DNA of 64,000 nt from Diphasiastrum complanatum (taxonomy: Eukaryota > Streptophyta > Lycopodiopsida > Lycopodiales > Lycopodiaceae). The position numbers were made by a program, and so were the translations under genes. Every line of letters starts with the position of its first letter. Position 1 is the first letter of the stretch. The stretch covers positions 9,457,744-9,521,743 of the forward strand of contig CM055105.1 in the NCBI GenBank assembly GCA_029204225.1, read 5' to 3'. This document shows positions 33,335-45,325 of the stretch, piece after piece. The notes under the pieces were generated by a model. The model saw only the letters and a program-made list of their open reading frames with translations, was not told the DNA's origin and searched no databases.

Positions 33335-34665
33335 TAAATTAGTCCATTTATTGTGCCCTAGTGGCGTTCCTCCCGGCACGAAGGGCGTTTTCAAGCATAC
33401 AACATCGAAATTGAGTTGCAATGGTCATGTGGGTTCGTGTCAAGCCCACGAACCTGTGGACACCTCCCACATCTCAAGTTCTGGACATTTTTTATTAGAA
33501 TCCGACCAATTTTTGGCTCGACGGGCCTAGAATCCCAAGACTACGTTTAGGGTCCCTATTTTGCATGCACGTTTCTCTGTGAGTACTAAACCGTTTGGAG
33601 CCCGGTTTAGTCCTGTGGGTTCATCTTGGCATACATCACAGGACGGAATAGACAGTTTGAAAAACAGACTCCGTTTGGCGACACTGGACCAATTTTTTGG
33701 AAATGTTGGAAAGTAGTCCACTTAGTGGCATTCCCCCCGACAGAAAGGGCGTTTTTGGACAAACGGCGTTGGAATTGAGCTACAAATGGTCCTGCGGATT
33801 TGTGTTGAGCCCACAAACCTGTTGACACCTCCTGTCTAAAGTTCTGAGTGTTTTTTACTAAATCCGACCAATTTCTGGCTCATTGGGCCTAGAATCCCAA
33901 GACTACCTTTAGGGTTTCTGGTTCAGACGCACGTTTCGATGTGAGTACTGAACCATTTGGAGCCTGGTTTAGTCTTGTAGGTTCGTCTTGGCGTGCAACA
34001 TAGGACGAAGAAGACTTCCTGCAAAATGGACTATGTTCGTTGACACTGGACCAGTTCTTGGATATGCTAGAAAGTAGTCCATTTAGTGGCAATCCCCCCG
34101 ACAAAAAAGGCGTTTTCGGACAAACAACATCAAAATTGAGCTGCAAATGGTCTTGTGGGTTCATGTTGAGCTCACAGACCTGTGGACACCTCCCGTCCAA
34201 AGTTTTGACCATTTTTTACTGAATTCGACCAATTTCTGGCTCGACAGGCCTAAAATTCCAGCACTATGTTTAGGGTTTCTGGTTCGAATGCACATTTCAT
34301 TGTGAGTATTGAACCATTTGGAGCCCAGTTTAGTGCTATAAGTTTGTATCAGCATGCGGCACAGGACGGAACAAAAGGTTTGAAAAATGGACTTCTTTCG
34401 TTGCGTTATCGAAAATGTTGAAAAATAGTCCATTTAGTGGCATTCCCCCCCAGCAAAAAGGTCATTTTCGGACAAACGACGTCAGAATTGAGCTGCAAAT
34501 AGTCCTGTGGGTTCGTGTCGATTCCACAAATCTATGACCACCTCTTGTCCGAGGTTCTGACTATTTCTCATTGAATGTGACCAATTCCTAGCTCGACGGG
34601 CCTAGAATCCCATAACTGCATTTGAAGTATCTAGTTCGGACGCATAGTCGGGTGCTGGAAGCATT
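33335..34665 (+). repeat. 361-bp satellite, about 3.7 tandem units
   Basis: The phrase GGGCCTAGAATCCC recurs at about 33523, 33885, 34246 and 34598, giving spacings of 362, 361 and 352. Each unit also has a C-run plus GGCGTTTT block (TTCCCCCCGAC and AAAGGGCG), a TTTAGGGT phrase and GTGGGTTCGTGT. Units differ by scattered substitutions (roughly 10-20 percent by eye). Long open frames on the reverse strand inside it are by-products of the repeat. Confidence 0.93.
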
Positions 34666-34689
34666 GTAGCCAGAGAATGGGATGGGAAC

Positions 34690-35790
34690 GGGGAAGGACC
34701 GGAAATGGTGGAGAATGACATGTGGAAATTAGCATATGAGCTTCAATTGAGACTTAAAAGACATGTTTCAATGGAAGAACACCTACACAATAGTTTGAGA
34801 AGATTTTCAAGCATCGAAAGAGCTCTAAACTACGCAAAAAATGATTTTTTTTGGAGTTACACTGGAGGAACGGCCAAGAAACATCTTTTAGAAGATCAAG
34901 ATCAAATACCAAAGGGGCCGAGAAGGTCCACAAGGAGCAAGGCCGAGCCTTCAAAGCTCACATACTTTGAGAAAGGGAAGCAAAGGGAAGACACAACTCC
35001 TTCTACCTCTTACTCTTTTCTAACCACAATGCTTGAAGATCCATCATGTTATGAAGAAGCAAGTGGACCAGAAATTTGGAGAGATGCAATGCAAGTAGAG
35101 TTTGATGCTTTGATAGGTAATCAAACTTGGAATCTTGTACACCTTCCATATGGGAAGAAGCCACTTGCATGTAAGTGGATCTATAGACTAAAGTACAATC
35201 AAGATGGATCTATAAGTAAGTACAAAGCTAGATTGGTTGATAAGGGGTTTCTTCAAACTAAATGCATAGATTATGAAGAAACATTAGCTCCTATAGCAAA
35301 TCTTGTAACTATTAGATTGATCATTTGTATTGCTACTTTGTTCAAGTGGAATCTCTATCAAATAGATGTGACCAATGCTTTTTTGAATGGCTGCTTGGAG
35401 GAGGAAATATACATGTTGCAACCCGAGGGCTTCATCAAGGATGGTGAGGAGGACAAGGTTTGTCACTTAAGGAAGAGCCTGTACGGCTTGAAGCAAGCAC
35501 CTAGAGCTTGGTACTCTAGGTTGCATGATTTTCTCTACTCCTTTAGCTTTGTGATTAGCTCTTATGAGCCTTCTTTGTACATCAAATGTAATGATGGAAA
35601 GATCATCATTTTAGTACTTTATGTTGATGATAACAGGAAATGATGGTGAAGGCATAAGAAATGTTAAAGCTTCTTTGTCTAGTGAATTCAAAATAGTAGA
35701 TATAGGACTTCTTTAGTTCATACTTGGAATAGAAGCTACTAGATGTAGTGATTTTACTTTTATAAGTCAATCAAATTATGCTACTTCCAT
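34690..35790 (+). pseudogene. Copia reverse transcriptase (forward)
   Basis: Open for 312 codons from 34705 to 35643. The first 95 codons are unlike copia; from SKLTYFEKGKQRED on it is the copia linker and RT: IWRDAMQVEFDALIGNQTW (35077), KPLACKWIYRLKYNQDGS, KARLVDKGFLQ, YEETLAPIANLVTIR, QIDVTNAFLNGCLEEEIYM (motif A), CHLRKSLYGLKQAPRAWY, and VLYVDD (motif C, about 35617). One frameshift follows YVDD and the frame continues with EFKIVDIGLL to about 35790, where it is cut off by a reverse-strand copia gag. RNase H is missing. Confidence 0.93.
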
Positions 35791-36665
35791 TCACCTTCAT
35801 CTGCATCCTTGGACAACTCTGCAACATTCGCTTTGTCAGCTTTGTTTTTTCTTTTCGGGTTGAATCTGCAATCGTATGCAGAGTGCCCCTTCTTCTTGCA
35901 GTGCATGCAAGATATTGTTGGATTGAACCAACATTTATTGGCTGTGTGTCCTAGTTTGTGACAGTGATCACAGGAAGAATATTGCTGGTTGTCGTCGCCT
36001 CTGCTCAAAGACTTTGTGTTCGTCCTGTCAAATCTGGGCTTGTTCTTGTTCTTCTTCCTTCCCTTCGTGAAAAGAACTTTCTCCTGATCATTGCTTCATT
36101 CTCCTTCATCCCTCATGAGTCTCTCATTAGCGATAGGACTGATTGCTCTCTTGAATGTCATATCTGGTAAGCTTAGTATGAGCATTCTCAACGATTGATA
36201 GGACGCCAATAGGAATTTCATAAAGTACATCCATTGTTGTGCTGCTAGGACCTGGTGTTTCTGTCCAGATGCAGCAAGTTGAGCGAAGATCGTTCTGATC
36301 TTCTCAACATGCTGATCCAACTGGTTGCCATCCCATTGTATGGATTGCAGCTGATTGTGAAGATGCATCACTAAAGCGACAGTCCTCACTTTGTACTTCT
36401 GCTTTAGTCTTTCCCATGCATCATGTCTGCTCTCACAGTCTTCAATCAACATAAGTATTTCTTCGTTGATAATCGCCATTGCACGTTCATCTTTTTTTAT
36501 CCACTCAGCTCTCCTCGGGTCTCCCTCTAGAGGCTGTACCTATGTGAGTTCGATCACTGACCAGATGCCTTCACCCTTCAAAAGTGTTTTGATTTTGAAT
36601 TTCCATACTTTGTAGTTTTAGCCATCAAGACTGATTGCTATTCTCGTCTGAATCATTGTAGCCAT
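35781..36665 (-). pseudogene. Copia gag with two zinc knuckles (reverse)
   Basis: Starts near 36665 (MATMIQTRIAISLDG), has stops at about 36618 and 36555, then an open UBN2 core: ERAMAIINEEILMLIED, HDAWERLKQKYKVRTVAL, MHLHNQLQSIQWDG and LDQHVEKIRTIFAQLAASG. A stop near 36096 separates it from two adjacent CCHC knuckles, CDHCHKLGHTANKC and CMHCKKKGHSAYDC (about 35965-35875). Ends at 35781 where forward copia RT begins. Primer site lies 51 bases upstream. Confidence 0.9.
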
Positions 36666-36715
36666 ATTGTGTTGCCTAGAGAATCACAGCTTGAATATCA
36701 TGTAGTGATAACCAC

Positions 36716-36729
36716 AGGCGCTGATACCA
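36716..36729 (-). promoter_or_regulatory. Primer-binding site (reverse)
   Basis: Reverse strand reads TGGTATCAGCGCCT directly after the LTR end TTCGCAACA; one base differs from the initiator-Met consensus. Confidence 0.83.
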
Positions 36730-37110
36730 TGTTGCGAATTTGTCACGAATCCTATTCTGTCCACGTTTGTTTCATTTTTCTTTTGCGGAAGTTCTTCAGG
36801 ATTCTAAGCAAGCGACTACAAATCACAGAACATAAAAGATTTGAGCAATCAAGACAACGTGAACAATGAGATGGAGAAGAGAGCAATTTGTAATATCTGT
36901 TTTTGAGTTTTTGAGTGAGTTGGTCAGTGTCTTGTTCGTTGGCGGCCTGACACTCATCTCAATCGCTGTGTTCTGCTCATTGGCAGACTTTCATGCACAA
37001 CTATTCTCTCTACTTTTCGTCTCTCTATATTCTTTTCGTGTTGATCAAAAAGTGTATTTATCTCCACTATGTGGATTTACAAGATAGCTAATTTGAGAAT
37101 TACAAGACAA
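36730..37110 (-). repeat. 5' LTR of reverse copia element (outer end uncertain)
   Basis: The inner edge is fixed by the primer site. No second copy exists here, so the outer edge (about 37110) is only where gag-like coding of the next element starts. Contains no reading frame of interest. Confidence 0.5.
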
Positions 37111-38065
37111 GTCATCTATGTCTTCTGTGATGGTTTTACTTGTTTGTCCGAGGGTATCTTTGCATACTTTGGGGCTTTTGCCAGATTGTCTTCTTTCTCA
37201 CTCGTTTCATAATCTGGAGGCACTAGGATCTTTCTTTTATAGTGCGTTCTTTCGAGAGGTGCAGGAGTCACCACAGGTGCACGTCGGTCTACATAGGCCA
37301 AATGCCTCCTTGCTAATTGTGGATTGCGCAACGAACAATCTCGGCATGGATGGTTAACTCCGCATTGTGAACACGAGGGATCAAATTTTGATGGATCCCC
37401 TCGATGTGGACATTCAGCACGACAGTGTTTTCCTTCACATCCATAGCACCTAACTGAGTGCAGTATGACATTGCCTCTAAGTTGATAGGCATACACCGAT
37501 AACAGATGCCCCTTGGGACCTTCCACAAAGTAGACTGGTAGGCTATTATGGTTCTCCATTGAGTTGTTCGGTGACATGCAAGATGATATGACCAATACTT
37601 CTACCTTGCCATTGGTTGTAGAAGAAACTCGTGATGTTGATGGATCAATCTGACATCCATCATTTGGATGAGCTCCTTATCGGCTTGATTCTACTTCTGA
37701 CCGTCCTTGGATCTTGGTCTTATACTGCACTCGATTAGCCTGACTATGCTGCACTTAGTTGCCTTGCATAGGGTTTCATTCTTGCTGGATCATCATTCAT
37801 TGTTGACTCTTGTTCCTCGGATTCCTCATTTGATGATTCATCAAAGCGATAGGAAAAACTCATCATTCCGTGTGAGAGTTTCATCACGACAGCAAACTTA
37901 TAGAGTTGTGCAAGTGACGCATAGGATGCTAATTCTATCATACCAGATATGATCATTGGGCAGTCCAGCATAATATTTTGCCATGATGATTTGTTCAGGA
38001 ATCAGACAATCCTTCACTAGATGGAAGATCTGATAGGTATAGTCTCAGATGGTTTCATCATGGAA
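37111..38065 (-). pseudogene. Gag-like protein with two Cys/His knuckles (reverse)
   Basis: A 159-codon open stretch (37595-37116) has CYGCEGKHCRAECPHR and, 18 residues on, CSQCGVNHPCRDC, arranged as paired knuckles but with a Cys directly after His. A second open stretch (37971-37744) precedes it with a short acidic Ser/Glu run (DESSNEESEEQESTMND). Between them are stops. The left end has a Lys/Glu/Pro tail. It resembles retroelement gag; the knuckle spacing differs from the copia and gypsy copies in this window, so it is probably another family. Pol is absent. Confidence 0.6.
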
Positions 38066-38723
38066 CTTCTTTAGTTTAAATAATCTTGCAATGGCGGTCT
38101 CCATAGCTCAGCACTAGAATGTCGCAAGTTAGTTGGTTGGTGGATTGCTTCAAGGTCTGCACAATGATGTTGGTGTTCCAACTCTCTTTTTTTTTTTGGA
38201 GGGAAAGAGAAAAGAGTAAGTGAAAGATAGATCAGTAAGGATGAGATAAAACCAAGAGTTAAACCTTTGTAGAGACAGTGAACCATCACAGAACCTTCAT
38301 AGGCAATCAAATCACCTTCTGAACCTTCACAAGCTTCACTGAGGTCTTAGAATTTTGTAACGAAGGTACCTACAAAATTTTGGTTGGAACTGAACTGGGG
38401 AAAGTGCACTTTTTCTAAAACGCACTCTAATTTTTGCTATATTTGGAAGAAATTCAAGTCATTTGGCACTTCATTCAGCGATGCTCTACCAAAAATCCAA
38501 CAAAATTTCATGAGACAAAACTTCTCACCAACCTTCATCAGCTCTCACAGCCACTTGTTACACACTCAATGCCACCATTTTCACCTTCGTTCTCACGATT
38601 TTCACCTTTTCGCGATTTTTTTAAGCCATTAACTCATTTTTGGCGTCTTTTTCTCTTTCTTGAACACCTTTTCATCTTTTTTCCATCTCCGTCACTAACG
38701 CACTTTTTTGACCATCTAACGTC
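38066..38723. other. Probable retroelement gag upstream part and leader
   Basis: On the reverse strand a fragment VYQIFHLVKDCLIPEQIIMA (about 38045-37985) looks gag-like. To the right the sequence is AT-rich without further motifs. A T-run at 38189-38199. Confidence 0.35.
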
Positions 38724-38942
38724 ATGGCTTCTTCTTCCTCTACTGTTGATACTGGCACGAAGCAGGTTATCCAATGTGAGATACCTACTGCCACTCAAAT
38801 ATGGGCCCTGCCATCTGATTCCTTGGTAACCTTTTGGTTTCAGGCGGTTGGCCCCCTTCTCAAAGCAATAGGCTTTTTTCCGACGCTCTTCTCTTCTGAC
38901 ATTAACATGGACAAGTATTCCACTTTTTTTAGGCATTGTTGA
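38724..38942 (+). CDS. Unrecognised 72-codon frame
   Basis: ATG to TGA at 38940. Begins MASSSSTVDTGTKQ and continues with an aromatic-rich stretch (TQIWALPSDSLVTFWFQA). The MASSS start after a TC-rich leader recalls the frame at 22173. A gag N-terminus of a retroelement is possible. No domain was recognised and coding status is uncertain. Confidence 0.25.
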   Translation: MASSSSTVDTGTKQVIQCEIPTATQIWALPSDSLVTFWFQAVGPLLKAIGFFPTLFSSDINMDKYSTFFRHC

Positions 38943-38949
38943 GTGTTTG

Positions 38950-39506
38950 GATGTGATTGGATGCATGCTCAATTCTCAGTTTTTTGAAATAGGCCCTCAC
39001 CAGATGTAAATATCACCAATAGAAGGTCCTTACAATTTTGTTGCAAATGCCAAAATGAGAGTTGTGGAGCCAAACCAACCAACTAAACATCAGACCTCAA
39101 TCAACTTCATCTTCAAGCCATTGTGATTGAGTACAAGAGAGGGGAAAATTTTGGCAATTGAATTCTGAAATTGGATGTGGAGTAGGGTGAGTTTCACTAA
39201 GTATGTATAGACCCCATGAGCCTAGAAATATCCTCTCTAGAACTCTAATCCTATACCAGACTTATATTTAATCGTTATTGATACTCCTCTACATGCATAT
39301 ATTCGTCAAATACCATGCATTGCTCCACATGTCCTTATTGGAGTACCAGGGCCCCTCACAAGGTTCCTCACAAGGCTATCAAATATATGTTTGGCCTAGT
39401 TTGAAATGATGAAGTGTAAATAATAAACTCATACACTAGAGTGCCAAATATCCACATCAATAATTATTCTGAATCCCCTATATCGGACATGGATGTGACA
39501 TCTAGA
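38950..39506 (-). repeat. 3' LTR of reverse gypsy element (outer end uncertain)
   Basis: On the reverse strand a G18 run (39524-39507) is followed by TCTAGATGTCACATCCATG; TGTCACATCC is the likely LTR start at about 39500. No partner LTR clearly aligns with it to the right of 41898, so the outer limit is a guess. Confidence 0.45.
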
Positions 39507-39524
39507 CCCCCCCCCCCCCCCCCC
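39507..39524 (+). repeat. Poly-C run (G18 on reverse strand), probable polypurine tract
   Basis: Eighteen C in a row. Given a gypsy pol on the reverse strand to the right and an LTR-like start to the left, it is best explained as the element's polypurine tract. Confidence 0.65.
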
Positions 39525-41899
39525 ACTCTTAAACTACTTTTGTCCTCAGAAGTCAAATTTAAAGATTTTGTTCTTCATGCTTTTAATTCTCTCCCATTAA
39601 TCATCCTTAGTGTGTCCTTTCCATCATTTCATGCACTTAGAGATAGAACAATTTTGCAATTGTTTATCTTTGATTTTGAGCATTTTTTCTGGCTCCAAAG
39701 GTACACTAAGAGATAGATTTTCCAAATGGGTAAGATCTTTATTAGATCCAACTGTATCACCTTCATGTATATTTATTGTCAGCTAACTTACATGAAACAT
39801 GAAGCACTAGATGAGTAGTAGACTTATCTTGAAAATCAAGTTCGTAAGCCAAAGGTCCAACTATTTTTTATAATCTGAAATGGTCCAAAGTATCTAGTAG
39901 ACAACTTATAATGCTTTTCAATACTCATAGTCCTAGAATCTTTTGGAATTTTAAAAATATACCCAGTCATCAACTTCAAAATATATGGTTGCTTTCTTAA
40001 GATCGACATAGTGCTTAGTTCTATCATGAGCACTACAAATACTTTCTGCTAATTGCGACATCTCTTGCATATAATGCAAGAAATCATCAACTTTTTGGAT
40101 CTTAATAGATTTAGTCTCCACATTAATTAGAGATCTAGGTTGAGAATCGTTCAACCGTACATAAGCATAAATGGACTATAATCTTTAGCAAATGTTTTCT
40201 ACTATTATAAGAAGATTCTATTAAAAGAATGTAATCTCCCAATGGACTGCTTGTGAGACAAATATGTTCTCAACATATTTTCCATAGTCTGATTAGTTGT
40301 TTCAGCCTATCCATATAATTCAAGATGATCAATAGAACTAAAATTGAGAGAGGTATCAAGTTTATGGAATACTCTTGACCAGAAGTGACCTATAAATCTA
40401 GGATCTCTATAATTAACAATATCACTTGGCAATCCATACTGTGTGAATAATCTGTCAACAATGATCTATGCTAAATCCGAAGCCTTAGTAGTTGACTTCA
40501 TTGGTATGAACATAACTTATTTAGTTAGCTTATCTACTAAATCCATTTTGTTGTTGAGTTTTCAGAAGTCCAACTACAAAATCCATAGATATACTTTTCC
40601 ATCTCTTTTGAGGGATGTCCAAGGGATGTAATAATCCTCCAATCTTTAACCTTGTGCTTTGATTCGCTGACAAGATGTAGACTCAACATATGGCTTGATT
40701 TTTGGCCAATATTACTCTCTTTTGACCAAGTCTACAATCTTGTGTATACTTGGATGACCTACATAGGGTATATCATAACATTCAAAAATTAATTTTTGCT
40801 TACAAAACTTTTTTCCATTTCGAAACAATACTCCATTTTAAATGGTGAACTACTCTACAATCTTTTTATCTTTCTTAGATAACTAAGATTACTGTGAAAT
40901 CATCTTAGTTTCATTCTCGCTTATTCAGATTTGTACCAACATCCATACCCAACAAAAATGAGAATTATTTCACGCCTTCCTCTCAATGAAAGATATAGAT
41001 CTATATAGTTTTGGGTGAATGAAAGTTTGTTTAATTCACTAGCACATCTACACTTTGGTTTAGAGTTGCCTTTGATGTATCGGATCTTATGATCAAATTC
41101 TTGCATAAGCTTAGCCCATTGAACTTTTAGACCCCTCAAATCATGTTGATTGCAAAAGTATTTCAGAGGACGGTGATCTACATACACTATAAACTTGTTA
41201 CCATACAAGTAATGTCTTGAATATTTTAGTGCATGGACCAGAGCAAATAATTTTTTATAACACAAATGAGGTCCAATGAATTTCATGCTCTCAAACACTA
41301 TCTATCTATCACTTTGCAAAAGAACTGCTCCAATTGCAAAATCACTTGTGTCAGTTCTAATGGCGTAAGATAAATTTGGTTCCGCGATTTGTAAAAGGGG
41401 AGCAAATACAACAAAACCTTGAGTTTCTCAAAATATTGGTTCAGTTCTCCATTCATTCAATAGGCGGATTAGGTTGACGTCTCTTTTTCTTATTATTAAC
41501 TTTGCCTTTAGTTAACTATTTAGAGGTGAAACAACTTTTGTGTAATCCTCTATAAATCTGTGAATCTTTAAAAAAATTTACTTTTTCGACTATTTTCGAT
41601 ATTGGCCATTTTACTACTACCCTGATCATATGTTCATGTATCTTCAATCCATAAGATTATGACCAAGATAAATTAGTTCATGTGCTTAGAAAATTCACAC
41701 TTGGTTTCTTTAGCATAAAATTTTTCTCTTCTGAGAATCCACAACACATTTTAATATGATTCACATGCTCCTCAAGAGTTCTACAATAGATGAGAATATC
41801 ATCTAAAAATATAGGCTTTTTGCAAATAAGATAGAGATTTACTATCTTAGCCTTCTTTCGAGACATCTTTTTCTTTTGCTTGGGTTCTGATGCCATTTG
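39525..41899 (-). pseudogene. Gypsy pol (reverse), heavily broken
   Basis: Opens with a short head (MASEPKQKKKMSRKKAKIVN) from about 41896, then jumps straight into RT at FLDDILIYCRTLEEHVNHIK (about 41812-41750), which has the YxDD region; gag, protease and the first half of RT are deleted. RNase H is clear: CYKKLFALVHALKYSRHYL and YGNKFIVYVDHRPLKYF (about 41265-41145). Integrase remnants follow in several frames (for instance KSSHMLSLHLVSESKHKV, GHPSKEMEKYIYGF), and near 39880-39800 the GPF region (STRYFGPFQIIKN) appears. More than fifteen stops. Confidence 0.85.
41881..41895 (-). promoter_or_regulatory. Primer-binding site (reverse)
   Basis: Reverse strand TGGCATCAGAACCCA right after TTTTGACAA. 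The ATG of the head peptide MASEPK starts at its first base, so primer site and start codon overlap. Confidence 0.65.
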
Positions 41900-43556
41900 T
41901 CAAAATCTTTATTCTAAGCTCTCTCCCAAACCTAATTATTCACAGAAGAGCTCAATAAACCCTGAAATGGCCACTCTCTATTCAAGCAACCAAATAACTA
42001 AAACTACAAGTGAAGTCGGATTAGTCTAGATTTTAAAGTGCCCTAAAGGCAATATCAAGGAAGGTTCTACTCTACTCACATGGGCCTCATGGGCAATGGC
42101 TGAATCTAAGCAACTCATAGTAAGCAGTAATAGAATGATGTATAGTGGGACCAACTAGGCATTAGTGCCCATCAAATTTCCTACAAGACTTCTTTTGAGC
42201 AACTTCCAACTAAGTTCCATTGTCCATAGTGTTGAGTTCTTTCGAGGTTTGATTGTGAAGTAAAATTTGCTTTTCATCCACAATAAATGTTGGTCAAAGT
42301 GTTGAGATTTTTCTTGTTATTGTTTTGAAATTTTCTAACCATACATATGTATAACTACTAATACCATTTAGTAGATGTATATCTATTGAGAATCTTATAT
42401 TAGAATTGACAGTCCCGTCAATCATTTAGTAGATGTATTGAGTTGCCAAGTTTTAGTTCGTGGAATTTTGTAGGACATTTTATGCATATGCATAGTGTGT
42501 CCAAAATTGGCCTAGTCAAACAATTCTTGGTTTCACAAATATCTTGACCTAACATATACTCTAACTATTTGGGGAATCAAGAGTCACCACCAACACTCCC
42601 TAATGTTAATGCTGAACTTGATGCATTATTGAGAACATTTTGGCCTAAAATAAGCCCTTCTTTGAAAACTACATGCTTTCATTCCAAGCCAACTTAAAGT
42701 GAAATTAAATTCTCTCTCTTCAAATGTTTGCTTCGGAGATGAATAATGTAATGTTGAAGATTATCCTCCTCCTCTTCTTCTTCTTATATGCTGCAAACAA
42801 AACTAGCACACATAGCTTCACGCACTTTCATGACCAAGCTTGTGCGTAAATCTAACGTTGACTATGTCGTAAACTTGGAATTCACAAGTGTAAGTAAGAT
42901 GGCTGGTTAGCTTAGCTTATAGCCTAATTAATATATAATGATGGGCTCCGATTCCTTAGCTAAAAAACAACTCAAAACATGGCATAGAGAGTCTATGCTG
43001 CCATGATTTTGTTGATGAGTAGGTTTTGTTTGTTCTTGCTGGGCTTAAGGTGAAAGGTTTGAAGAGGTGGTTTTGGAATTGGGTTGTTAATTTAGTTCAC
43101 TGAAGGAGTTGTTGTCTACACTTCTACTTTCCAAGTATTGCTTTATCTGCAACGAACTAGGAGATATTACTTGCAAAGGGGAGATCAACAAGCAGGAATG
43201 CACTATTTAAAGGTCTGGGGAATGAAATAAGCAAAGCCCACAGCCCTCATTAATTGGGTTAACTGCTTTTCTGATTACTTTGGGCAAAAAATCTGCCATC
43301 TGATGATAGCTTGACCGCCTTGTGCTTACTTTTGCATCCAAGATGGTTTGCAAGCAAGCTGTTTGTCAGTTGAGCTTAATTCGAAGATCACGAGGCTAAA
43401 GAATCGACTAAGCGAATGATTACTGGGACATTTTTGTGTGAACAAGCTTTCAAAAACAGGTTAGGGATACCAATTTGTTGCAATTTCCTGTCATTTATTT
43501 CTACGGGTATGCATAGTAAGTTGAGACACGATGTTGTTGGTGTTCTTGCGACATAG
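41898..43556. other. 5' LTR of reverse gypsy element (extent unknown), then unassigned sequence
   Basis: The first few hundred bases should be the LTR joined to the primer site. The remainder is AT-rich without a motif; further 5' exons of the TPX2-like gene are expected here or to the left, but none was recognised. Confidence 0.4.
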
Positions 43557-45325
43557 ATTGGTCGGGCAAGCAACTTTGGAGTATCAGTGCGCCATTCTCT
43601 CCAGTCCCAACGGACCTGGACACTGTTCGGGATGCATTCCGGGAAGTCCAAGTGTACATGCTTACAGCCATTTGCTCTTCGAACCGAGGTGAAGACAGTT
43701 TGTGTCTTAAAAGCAGTTCAAAAATTAATCTTTTCTTAGCGATAGACACAATTATTATCTGTCTGTAAAGTTAAAGGTTGCAATTCTTGTGTCTGCTTAT
43801 ACTGATTTTGGTTCACAAGGAAATTATACAAAACACACAGACACTATTTGCATTCTGGTGCATAGGCAGAAATGTCTGACTAGGCCAATTTTGGCAAAGA
43901 AACTGAGAGAAATTCATAAGAGAAACTTTGATATTTAGGAAAGAGGTGCCAAGAAGAAGCATGAATTTACAAGGAAACTGGCAAGGATGTTTGCTGAAGA
44001 GCAGAGAATGAGAATTCCAGTAGCACAAAGATTACCCTGGACAACAGATGAACCACAAGTGAGCATGGGAGCAACTTTTCATTACAGTTGGGATGTGTTG
44101 TCCAATTCTTAGTTACCACAAAAAATATTCTCTCTTGAAAATATATAATGCAAACTGTTTCTTTCGTCTCTAAACCATGGTTCTCTTTTAGGGTGATGAT
44201 GATTGCAGATTTTTGTCTGTAGACCTTGCCCAAACCGCCAGTTAAGGAGAATACTGTACCTTTAGGCATCCACCTGTTCAGTGATGTCAGAGCATGCGAG
44301 CGTGCCAAGTTTGATGAATATGTACGTATTCTAGAAGAAAATGAAAATAAATCAGCATAGTTAGTTCTATGGTTTTTTTTGCGTGATCATTGTTTCATGG
44401 ATTTCATATGATTGGGCTGACATTGAAGGCTAAACCTGAAATTTTGTATTTCTAACAATCCACAACAAGTCACTGCCAATACTCCTTAGAGTAAATTCAT
44501 GATGTATCACAAATTTGGTGGGTGTATTCACATAAGAATTGAACATGATATCAATACATAAATTATGTATAGTTTGAATAAAATTGGAACTTTATTGAGG
44601 ACTAACACTTGTATGTAGGCTGAACCAAATTGTTGATTCTATCTAAATTCATGCAGATGATATAGCATGCATATTTCAATAACCCACACACTCTATTTCT
44701 TGTGTGGAATGTCCATATCTACTCAGGTTGCGGCAAAATTTTTGCTCATGGAGCAGGAAATGCGAGAGCATGAAAGGTTGCAACAGGTAGGTACATATAT
44801 ATGGGTCAATGTGCACATTATAATCATATTGGCAGAGATGAACTTGGGATTTTGTTTATAACATGCCTAGCATGCTGATCCAGTCTAATTTACTATTTAT
44901 GCTGTGTCCACTCACTCTAATAATTTTGGGTTTTACACTTGCAGATTGCAGAGCAAGAAGAGATCAAAAGAATGAGAAGTGAAATGGTACCCCATGCTCA
45001 ATTGATGCCCTACTTCGATCGGCCCTTCATGCCAAAAAGGTGAAGGCATTATCCCATTTATGTTACAAAACTTGCAAAGAAAATAATCTTTCTTTTACAG
45101 ATAAGCCTGTCGAGGGGTGTTCATTCAGTGTGCAAATTTGTAGTTTTATCAGGGCAAAGATTATTATGAAGACAACATTGATTAATTACTAGAAGTATGC
45201 ATGAATTCGATCTGCTGAAAGTGGGTTTTACTATACAGATTTATTTGTTTGAATTTGTATGTTTCAGATCTTCAAAACATCTTACTATTCCAAAGGAGCC
45301 AAGCTTTTCCAACGTGTCAAGATAA
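43557..45325 (+). CDS. TPX2-like microtubule/spindle protein, 3' exons (partial)
   Basis: Exons: 43557-43688 (start uncertain), 43939-44058, 44223-44321, 44727-44786, 44945-45039 and 45268-45325, all with AG and GT borders and matching phases. Key phrases: PFALRTE + ERGAKKKHEF, RIPVAQRLPWTTDEP, KPPVKENTVPLGIHLFSDVR, ACERAKFDEY, EMREHERLQQ, IAEQEEIKRMRSEMVPHAQ, MPYFDRPFMPKR and SSKHLTIPKEPSF. This order matches the C-terminal TPX2 domain of plant TPX2-like proteins (TPXL2/3 group), which bind microtubules and activate Aurora kinase in spindle formation. The gene ends at a stop at 45323, shorter than relatives, which carry a basic tail after PKF. No upstream exons were found; they may lie beyond transposon-filled introns. 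Confidence 0.85.

Noticed and set aside
33527-34433. Reverse frames of 64-107 codons that repeat each other
   Set aside because: They recur with the 361-bp satellite period and differ by frameshifts between units; they are by-products of the repeat.
33335-34665. CRISPR-like array
   Set aside because: Whole units repeat, without short repeats separated by unique spacers, and the sequence is eukaryotic.
34705-34960. First 85 codons of the forward copia RT frame as a separate host gene
   Set aside because: The stretch is continuous with copia linker sequence and shows no host domain; it is most likely a poorly conserved integrase-RT linker.
43388-43749. Reverse frames of 82-87 codons over the first TPX2-like exon
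   Set aside because: They are antisense to an exon with good splice borders and have no recognisable content.
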